Below are positions 55,332 through 64,000 of a DNA stretch of 64,000 bases, piece by piece. This DNA comes from Mycolicibacterium mucogenicum DSM 44124 (GTDB taxonomy: Bacteria > Actinomycetota > Actinomycetes > Mycobacteriales > Mycobacteriaceae), in the NCBI RefSeq assembly GCF_005670685.2, contig NZ_CP062008.1, forward strand, positions 3,472,001 through 3,536,000. Direction: 5' to 3'. A program made the position numbers and the translations under genes. Each line of letters opens with the position of its first letter. The first letter of the stretch is position 1. The notes under the pieces are model-generated. The model made no database searches. It was not told where the DNA came from and saw only the letters and a program-made list of their open reading frames with translations.

Positions 55332-56059
55332 TTAACCGCAGCCAGCGCCTCAGGCAGCGTGAACCGCTCTGCGTACAAAGCCTTTCCGACGATGGCACCT
55401 TCGACGCCCTGGCCGGTCAGCGTGGCGATGGCACGCAGGTCGTCCAGGCTCGACACGCCGCCCGACGCGATGATCGGCGCCTTGGTGCGGCCGGCCACGG
55501 TGCTCAGCAGATCCAGGTTCGGGCCCGTCAGCGTGCCGTCCTTGGTGACGTCGGTGACGACGTAGCGCGAACACCCTTCACTATCAAGGCGTTCCAGCAC
55601 CTCCCACAGGTCGCCGCCGTCGGTCTCCCAGCCGCGGCCCCGCAGCCGCCAGCTGCCGTTCTCGAACTGCACGTCCAGACCGACCGCCACGCGGTCGCCG
55701 TACTCGCCGATGGCGCGCTTGCACCACTCCGGGCTCTCCAGCGCGGCGGTACCGATGTTCACGCGGGCACAGCCGGTGTCCATGGCCGCCTTGAGCGAGG
55801 CGTCATCGCGAATGCCGCCCGAAAGCTCCACCGCGACATCGAGTTTGCCGACCACCTCGGCCAGCAGTTCCCGGTTGCTACCGCGGCCGAAAGCGGCGTC
55901 CAGGTCCACCAGGTGCACCCACTCGGCACCGTCGCGCTGCCAGGTCTGCGCAGCCTCGAGCGCCGAACCGTAATCGGTCTCGCTGCCGGCCTTGCCCTGC
56001 ACCAGCCGCACTGCCTTGCCGTCGACCACATCAACGGCCGGCAACAAAATCAAACTCAT
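55328..56059 (-). CDS. hisA: Bifunctional HisA/TrpF isomerase PriA
   Basis: 243-residue barrel with catalytic Asp in [17 protein letters not shown] and Asp in [14 protein letters not shown]; phosphate-binding IASGGVSS. In actinobacteria PriA isomerises both ProFAR (histidine) and phosphoribosylanthranilate (tryptophan). No trpF occurs in the trp operon here, so a dual role is expected. ATGA overlap on both sides. Confidence 0.96.
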   Translation of the reverse strand: MSLILLPAVDVVDGKAVRLVQGKAGSETDYGSALEAAQTWQRDGAEWVHLVDLDAAFGRGSNRELLAEVVGKLDVAVELSGGIRDDASLKAAMDTGCARVNIGTAALESPEWCKRAIGEYGDRVAVGLDVQFENGSWRLRGRGWETDGGDLWEVLERLDSEGCSRYVVTDVTKDGTLTGPNLDLLSTVAGRTKAPIIASGGVSSLDDLRAIATLTGQGVEGAIVGKALYAERFTLPEALAAVK

Positions 56060-56669
56060 AGCCCCTCAACCCAATTCGCCAACAGCGTCGCACCTGCGTC
56101 GCCGCTCTTCTCCGGATGAAACTGTGTCGCCGACAGCGCGCCGTCTTCGACGGCGGCGATGAACGGCACGTGATGCGTGGCCCAGGTGACCTTCGCGTCG
56201 GCATGGCCACCCCACTGCTGGGCGGCGTAGGAATGCACGAAGTAGAACCGGGTGTCCGCGTCGAGCCCCTTGAACAGGGTGCTGCCGGCCGCGGCATCGA
56301 CGGTGTTCCAGCCCATGTGCGGAATCACCGGCGCGTCGAGCCGGGTGACCTCGCCGGGCCACTGGCCGCAGCCCTCGGTCTGAACGCCGAATTCCACGCC
56401 CTTCGAGAACAGAATCTGCATGCCGACGCACACACCCAGCACCGGGTGACCCGCAGCCAGCCGGTCGGCGATGATCTTCTCCCCGCCGATCGACCGCAGA
56501 CCCGTCATGCAGGCCTCGTAGGCGCCGACGCCGGGCACCACCAGACCGTCGGCGGCAGCCGCGGCAGCGGCGTCCGAGGTGACCTCGACGTCAGCGCCCA
56601 CCCGCTCGAGGGCGCGCTGCGCGGACCGGAGATTGCCCGAACCGTAGTCCAGAACGACGAGTTTCTTGG

Positions 56670-56673
<4 letters not shown>
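56056..56673 (-). CDS. hisH: Imidazole glycerol phosphate synthase, glutamine amidotransferase subunit
   Basis: 205 residues. Class I amidotransferase triad: Cys in [13 protein letters not shown], and His-Pro-Glu in THVPF then [10 protein letters not shown]. It supplies ammonia to HisF. Overlaps hisB and hisA by 4 bp each. Confidence 0.97.
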
Positions 56674-59756
<3,083 letters not shown>

Positions 59757-59787
59757 CGATTCAATTGTCCCTGATCAGTCCAGTTCA

Positions 59788-59811
59788 TAAAAATCCGCCA
59801 CCACGTGGCGG
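59788..59811 (-). terminator. Intrinsic terminator with U-tract
   Basis: Read on the minus strand: a 7-bp stem CCGCCAC/GTGGCGG with a 3-nt loop followed by ATTTTTA, immediately after the stop of the SRPBCC remnant. A textbook stem plus U-tract, unusual in mycobacteria, where most hairpins in this window lack the tract. Confidence 0.8.
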
Positions 59812-59812
59812 C

Positions 59813-60094
59813 CTAGGCGACTGTCGAGCTCTCCAGCGCGCTCTTGATGATCGGCGCCGCCTGTTCCATCGAGGCCCGCAACGGGCCCGCGGCTTCGTCG
59901 GGCAGGACGTCACGCGACCAGAGGAATCGGCAGCGCGCCGGACCGACGGCCGTAACCCGCATCACCGCGTTGTCGTGCACCGGGCGCGCGGTATCACCGA
60001 TCAACGAGTAGGCGACTCGACAATCGGCGTCATCGCGACTGACCAGGCGTTCTCGGCCGACGAAACCATCGGCAGGACCGTCACGCACGTGCAC
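59813..60094 (-). pseudogene. Truncated SRPBCC (polyketide cyclase-like) gene
   Basis: 93 residues from a GTG. They correspond to the C-terminal half of an SRPBCC hydrophobic-ligand protein (RVAYSLIGDTARPVHDNAVM, then CRFLWSRDVLPDEAAGPLRA, then a long C-terminal helix). The N-terminal half, which closes the cavity (about 60 residues), is absent; upstream sequence is the promoter of the divergent gene. The remaining frame is intact and ends at a good terminator, so recent truncation or a short functional product are both possible. Confidence 0.6.
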
Positions 60095-60141
60095 GCCGGA
60101 CTATTGTCCGAGAGCAAGCCGAATCGAATACGGAGGCGTCA

Positions 60142-60558
60142 ATGTCAAGCCGTCAGGACCACCCCAACAACGCCGCCGGCGTGCCGATGATCTTCCCGGT
60201 GTGGTTGGAGAACTTCCAGATCAAGTACATCAACCCGGCGTTGCGCCCGTTGTCCAAGAAGCTGCCGGGGTTCTCGGTCATCAAGCACCGCGGCCGCAAG
60301 TCCGGCAAGGAGTTCGAGACCATCGTCACCTCGTACCGCAAGGGCGATGTGCTGGCGATCGGGCTGGCTCACGGCAAGACCAATTGGGTCAAGAACGTGC
60401 TCGCCGCGGGCGAGGCCGACATCCACGTCGCGCGCCGGGATCTGCACCTGGTGAATCCGCGCATCCTGCCCGCGGGTACCAGTGACCCTTCGCTGCCGCG
60501 GATCGCACAGATCGTGGCCAAGCGCAGCGGCGTGTTCGTCGCCGACATCGCCCACTGA
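60142..60558 (+). CDS. Deazaflavin (F420)-dependent nitroreductase family protein (Rv1598c-like)
   Basis: 138 residues, split beta-barrel of the Ddn/FDOR-A family: VIKHRGRKSGKEFETIV and NWVKNVLAAGEADIHV motifs that bind F420 phosphates. Such enzymes use reduced F420 to reduce quinones or other substrates. It matches Rv1598c in size and position next to hisD. Confidence 0.9.
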   Translation: MSSRQDHPNNAAGVPMIFPVWLENFQIKYINPALRPLSKKLPGFSVIKHRGRKSGKEFETIVTSYRKGDVLAIGLAHGKTNWVKNVLAAGEADIHVARRDLHLVNPRILPAGTSDPSLPRIAQIVAKRSGVFVADIAH

Positions 60559-60561
60559 CAA

Positions 60562-60598
60562 ACCGGGGGCCACGCTGAGTGTCAGCGTGGCCCCCGGT
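60562..60598. terminator. 17-bp perfect convergent terminator hairpin
   Basis: ACCGGGGGCCACGCTGA and its exact complement around a 3-nt loop. It lies 3 bp after the stop of the F420 reductase gene and 10 bp before the stop of the convergent membrane protein gene, so it can end both transcripts. Confidence 0.85.
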
Positions 60599-60608
60599 CC
60601 GTCAACGG

Positions 60609-61157
60609 CTACTTGCAGATGTCGTTGATCTGCTTGCTGTCGGCGCCGGCGTCGTCCAGGCGCACCTTCTGCTGCGGATCGTCGGTCTGAGAACCGGCCG
60701 TCGCCGCGGCCCCGATGTCCAGCAGGGTGTTCGCGTACTTGCGCGCCGCTGTCGCGAGATCGGCCGGGGCGGCCGGGTCGATCCGGTTCAACAGATACTG
60801 GCCACCGGTGATCAGCGCCAGACGCGCATTGGCCGCCACGGCCAGGGCACCGGTCGTGTCGTCCGGCCCGCCGGGGACCGCCAGGTTGGTGTTGATCGCG
60901 ATGCCCTTGCTGACGGTCTTCATGGCGTCACAGAGCGCGATCTTGGCCGTGTCCTGCTCGGCCTCGGTGTACTTCTTGTCTTGGTTCTTCACCGCGTACA
61001 GCGCGTAGCCACCGATGCCGGCGGCGATCAGGCCGATGACCACGGCCGCAATCGCGATGATCTGCGTGACGGACATCGAACCCGACGCCTGGTCGGTGTC
61101 TTTTGCGGCTTTGCTCAGCGTGGTGGTCTTGTCTTCGGTCTTCTCGTCTTCCGCCAT
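60609..61157 (-). CDS. Single-pass membrane protein with extracellular helical domain
   Basis: 182 residues. A charged cytoplasmic start (AEDEKTEDKTTTLSKAAKD), one membrane helix at about 31-53 (IIAIAAVVIGLIAAGIGGYAL), and an Ala-rich extracellular domain holding two Cys residues (ALCDAMKTV and the final DICK) that could pair. This architecture is frequent in mycobacterial Mce-associated and similar proteins. No function recognised. It lies in the place of Rv1597, but I cannot confirm homology. Confidence 0.8.
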   Translation of the reverse strand: MAEDEKTEDKTTTLSKAAKDTDQASGSMSVTQIIAIAAVVIGLIAAGIGGYALYAVKNQDKKYTEAEQDTAKIALCDAMKTVSKGIAINTNLAVPGGPDDTTGALAVAANARLALITGGQYLLNRIDPAAPADLATAARKYANTLLDIGAAATAGSQTDDPQQKVRLDDAGADSKQINDICK

Positions 61158-61179
61158 GCTCGTGATAGTAGCGGCCGAG

Positions 61180-62037
61180 TTACGTATCGAGGCCGACGTC
61201 GAGCACCCGTACCGAATGCGTCAGCGCGCCGATGGCGAGGAAGTCGACCCCGGTCGAGGCGTAGGCCGCGGCCGAATCGAGGCTGAGACCACCCGACGAT
61301 TCCAGCTTGGTGCCGGGCGCGCGGGCGTCGCGGCGCTGCACCGCGATCTGCGTCTGCCAGACCGGGAAGTTGTCCAGCAACACCAATTCGACGTTCTCAC
61401 CGAGGATTTCGTCGAGCTGCTCGAGCGAATCCACCTCGACCTCGCACGGCAGATCCGGCGCCACCGCACGGACCGCCTGCAGGGCCGCCAGCACCGATCC
61501 GGCGGCTGCGACGTGGTTGTCCTTGATGAGTGCGGCATCGCCCAACCCCAGCCGGTGGTTGACACCGCCGCCGACGCGCACCGCGTACTTCTGCAACAAC
61601 CGCAGTCCGGGCAACGTCTTTCGGGTGTCACGGATAGCGGTGTCGGTCCCGGCCACCTCCTGCACCCAGCGGGCCGTCTCGGTGGCGATGCCCGACAGAT
61701 GGCAGACGAGGTTCAGCATCGTGCGTTCGGCGGTCAGGAGGGCCCGTGTCGGGGCCTCGACGGTCAGCACCGCATCGCCGGGCTTGACCTCGACGCCGTC
61801 CTCGGCGCGGTCGAGGATCCGGTAGGCGCCCTCGCCGATCACCTTGTCCAGCACCAGAACCGCGATGTCCAGGCCCGCGATGACGCCCGGCTGCCGCGAC
61901 ACCATCGACGCGACCGTGGTGGCGTCGGCGGACACCGTCGCCACCGAGGTGACGTCCGGCCCATAGCGCAGATCCTCGTCGAGCGCGCGATCGATGATCG
62001 CGTGCGCGTCGGCCAATTCCGCTGCGTTCAATGCCAT
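61180..62037 (-). CDS. nadC: Nicotinate-nucleotide pyrophosphorylase (quinolinate phosphoribosyltransferase)
   Basis: 285 residues. Active-site motifs: IRDTRKTLPGLR, KYAVRVGGGVNHR, LIKDNHV, LESSGGLSL. Converts quinolinate and PRPP to nicotinate mononucleotide, feeding NAD. The ATG at 62037 shares one base with the nadB stop (TGATG) and has GGAG upstream. Confidence 0.97.
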   Translation of the reverse strand: MALNAAELADAHAIIDRALDEDLRYGPDVTSVATVSADATTVASMVSRQPGVIAGLDIAVLVLDKVIGEGAYRILDRAEDGVEVKPGDAVLTVEAPTRALLTAERTMLNLVCHLSGIATETARWVQEVAGTDTAIRDTRKTLPGLRLLQKYAVRVGGGVNHRLGLGDAALIKDNHVAAAGSVLAALQAVRAVAPDLPCEVEVDSLEQLDEILGENVELVLLDNFPVWQTQIAVQRRDARAPGTKLESSGGLSLDSAAAYASTGVDFLAIGALTHSVRVLDVGLDT

Positions 62038-63635
62038 CAGTTGCACACTCCTATCGGCAGGGCGGCCACCGCACGCCCGGCGGCATCCAGCCGCACATCG
62101 ATCGATACCCCGAAGGCCGGATCGCGATCCGGTCGGTCACTGCGGTGGTGGCAGCCACGGGATTCCGCGCGCACGGCCGCAGCGGCAGCAACCGCCGAGG
62201 CCGTCACGGTCAAGGCCGCATCCTCGACGGCGGCACGGTCCGACATGGCCGTGCCGCGGGCGCCGGCGAGCAACTCGCCCAGCCGGCCCAGCCCGGCGGC
62301 GTCGCGCACCACCGAGGCGTAGCTCGTCATGTCACGTTGCAGCACATCGCGATTCAGCGCGGGCCGCTTGCCCAGATCCGGCTCCGGTACCCGGTTTCCG
62401 CCGGCGTCGCGGGCCTGCTCCGCCGCCGCACGACCGGCCCGGCCACCGACCACCAATCCCTCCAGCAGGCTGTTGGAGGCCAGGCGGTTGGCGCCGTGCA
62501 TACCGGTGCGTCCGACCTCGCCGGCGGCGTACAGACCCGCCATCTCGGTGCGGCCGAACACGTCGGTGACCACACCCCCGCAGCTGTAATGGGCGCCCGG
62601 CACCACCGGAATCGGTTGGCGCGCAGGGTCGATGCCGGCCGCCAGGCACGCGGCCGTGACCGTCGGGAACCGGGCGGCGACGTCGGGGACGCCGCGCGCA
62701 TCGAGGTAGACGTAGTCGTCGCCGGTGGCCGCGAGGCGGGCATCGATCGCGGCGGCCACGACGTCGCGCGGAGCCAGGTCCCCCATCGGGTGCACACCGT
62801 CGGTCACCGAGTCGCCGCGGAGGTCACGCAGGACGGCCCCTTCGCCGCGCAAGGCTTCGGTGATCAGCGGGCACCGGCCGCCGGCCGCGCCGGTGTACAG
62901 CATCGTCGGGTGAAACTGGATGAATTCGATGTCACGGACCGGTAATCCGGCGCGCAGCGCCAGGGCGATGCCGTCGCCGGTCGAACCGTCCGGATTCGTC
63001 GTCGCGGTGTACAGCTGCCCCAGGCCACCGGTCGCCAGGATCACCGACGGCGCCGTCAGCACACCCGGTCCTTCAGGACTCAGCACCAGCAGACCGCTGA
63101 CCGCACCGTCGTGGTGCAGGACCTGCAGCGCAACATGATTGGGTCGGATGTCGAGCGTCTGGGTCGCGGCGGCCAGTGCGCGCTGCACCTCGGCACCGGT
63201 GGCATCGCCACCGGCATGGATGATGCGGCGGCGGCTGTGCCCACCCTCGCGGGTCAGGGACCAATCCCCCGGCCCGGCTTCGTCGAAAGCCGCACCGGCG
63301 CCGACCAATTCACGCACGGCGGCATAGCCGTCGGCGACGATCGAGGTGACCGCGTCGACATCGCACAAGCCGGCCCCGGCCGCGACGGTGTCGGCGACGT
63401 GCGCCTGCACCGAATCATCGGTGTCGGGGATGACGACCGCGATGCCGCCCTGGGCATAAGCGGTCGCCGTCTCGCCGGACTTGCCGACGACCACGACGCG
63501 GCTGCCGGCCAGCTGGGCGGCACGCGCCGCCGCGAGGCCGGCGACCCCTGTGCCGACGACGATGACGTCGGCCCGCTGGCGCCAGTAGCCGCGGCCGCCG
63601 CAAGCAGCCGTCCGACGGCCCGCGTGGGCGCTCAC
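62037..63635 (-). CDS. nadB: L-aspartate oxidase
   Basis: 532 residues. FAD motif VVGTGVAGLAAARAAQ, succinate-dehydrogenase-like core with EFIQFHPT, GAHYSCGGV and catalytic Arg region LYAAGEVGRTGMHGANRLASNS (shown in part: GEVGRTGMHGANRLASN). It oxidises aspartate to iminoaspartate for NadA. The GTG start lies 1 bp after the nadA stop. Confidence 0.97.
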   Translation of the reverse strand: MSAHAGRRTAACGGRGYWRQRADVIVVGTGVAGLAAARAAQLAGSRVVVVGKSGETATAYAQGGIAVVIPDTDDSVQAHVADTVAAGAGLCDVDAVTSIVADGYAAVRELVGAGAAFDEAGPGDWSLTREGGHSRRRIIHAGGDATGAEVQRALAAATQTLDIRPNHVALQVLHHDGAVSGLLVLSPEGPGVLTAPSVILATGGLGQLYTATTNPDGSTGDGIALALRAGLPVRDIEFIQFHPTMLYTGAAGGRCPLITEALRGEGAVLRDLRGDSVTDGVHPMGDLAPRDVVAAAIDARLAATGDDYVYLDARGVPDVAARFPTVTAACLAAGIDPARQPIPVVPGAHYSCGGVVTDVFGRTEMAGLYAAGEVGRTGMHGANRLASNSLLEGLVVGGRAGRAAAEQARDAGGNRVPEPDLGKRPALNRDVLQRDMTSYASVVRDAAGLGRLGELLAGARGTAMSDRAAVEDAALTVTASAVAAAAAVRAESRGCHHRSDRPDRDPAFGVSIDVRLDAAGRAVAALPIGVCN

Positions 63636-63636
63636 G

Positions 63637-64000
63637 CTATTCCCCGCCGCCGGGCTGCCCGATCCCGATCATGCGCTGCACGCTCAACCGAGCTGCGGCT
63701 GCGACATCTTCGTCGACGTGAACTTCGTCGGCACCGTCCCGCAGGCAGCGCAGCAGCGCGGCCGGCGTGATCATCTTCATGTATGGGCAGGAGGCCCGAT
63801 CGTTGACGGCGAGAAACTCGGTTTCCGGTGCGGCACGGCGCAACTGGTGCAGCATGCCGATTTCGGTGGCGACCAGGACCTGCTTGGCGTGGGTCTCGCG
63901 GGCGGCGTCGAGCATGCCGCCGGTCGACAGGATTTTGACCCGGTCGTCGGGCACCGCGCCCTCGCCGGCCAGGTACAGAGCCGAGGTGGCGCAACCGCAT
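63637..64000 (-). CDS. nadA: Quinolinate synthase, C-terminal part (gene continues outside window)
   Basis: About 121 C-terminal residues are visible. They include the [4Fe-4S] ligand segment beginning [10 protein letters not shown] at the window edge, [10 protein letters not shown], and a second Cys in [11 protein letters not shown]. NadA condenses iminoaspartate with dihydroxyacetone phosphate to quinolinate. The first gene of the nadABC operon. Confidence 0.95.
   Translation of the reverse strand, partial: CGCATSALYLAGEGAVPDDRVKILSTGGMLDAARETHAKQVLVATEIGMLHQLRRAAPETEFLAVNDRASCPYMKMITPAALLRCLRDGADEVHVDEDVAAAARLSVQRMIGIGQPGGGE

Overview
The window is high-GC actinobacterial DNA whose gene order matches the his-trp-cyd-nad region of mycobacteria. 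From high to low coordinates it runs nadA-nadB-nadC, hisD-C-B-H-A-impA-F-I, bcpB/trpE-trpC-trpB-trpA-lgt, pyk, tesB, cydABDC, a tRNA-Leu, pdtaR and cya. I read this as the counterpart of M. tuberculosis Rv1594-Rv1628c, interrupted by blocks typical of a free-living, rapid-growing Mycolicibacterium. Gene identities come from protein motifs and remembered synteny; no database search was run.

Region by region. 1-3.0 kb (minus): DUF35 protein, thiolase-like lipid-transfer protein and a DUF167-FAD monooxygenase fusion cut by the window edge, behind a KstR-type box. 3.0-4.1 kb: a TetR regulator fused in frame to a macro domain, preceded by a perfect 12-bp inverted repeat. 4.1-9.3 kb: a branched-chain-amino-acid type ABC importer (livF, G, M, H and the binding protein). 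9.4-15 kb: pdtaR, tRNA-Leu(CAA), a two-gene type VII secretion pair without a toxin, a secreted glycoside hydrolase with a charged repeat tail, and the membrane adenylate cyclase cya. 15-19.4 kb: a two-component system and a polar amino acid ABC importer. 19.6-26.5 kb: a DUF308 protein and cydABDC (cytochrome bd and its assembly exporter).

26.5-37.9 kb: tesB, pyk, a DUF2752 protein and a TetR; then the trp operon (trpE, a membrane protein, trpC, trpB, trpA) ending in lgt, which carries a very long acidic repeat tail; and bcpB, divergent from trpE. 37.9-41.2 kb: a leuA-type synthase with an attenuator leader peptide (MTRVLLLGCRGGV), divergent from a GntR regulator and an ABC ATPase. 41.2-45.7 kb: a KstR-type box, a Rieske oxygenase, a WS/DGAT-family acyltransferase, an LLM oxidoreductase and an SDR. 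45.7-53.4 kb: a guanidine/urea-type catabolic operon (APC permease, two DUF1989 proteins, carboxyltransferase, allophanate hydrolase, divergent TetR). Its carboxylase has lost both its biotin-carboxylase and biotin-carrier domains. 53.4-64 kb: the his operon, a truncated SRPBCC gene, a deazaflavin-dependent reductase, a small membrane protein and nadC-nadB-nadA.

How the genes work together. PriA (hisA) probably serves both histidine and tryptophan synthesis, since no trpF is seen. Tight ATGA stop-start overlaps couple most biosynthetic genes. The strongest leads for new biology are the BC/BCCP-less carboxylase operon, the two in-frame gene fusions at the left end, the leu attenuator, a repeated intercistronic element in the his operon, and the Lgt tail.
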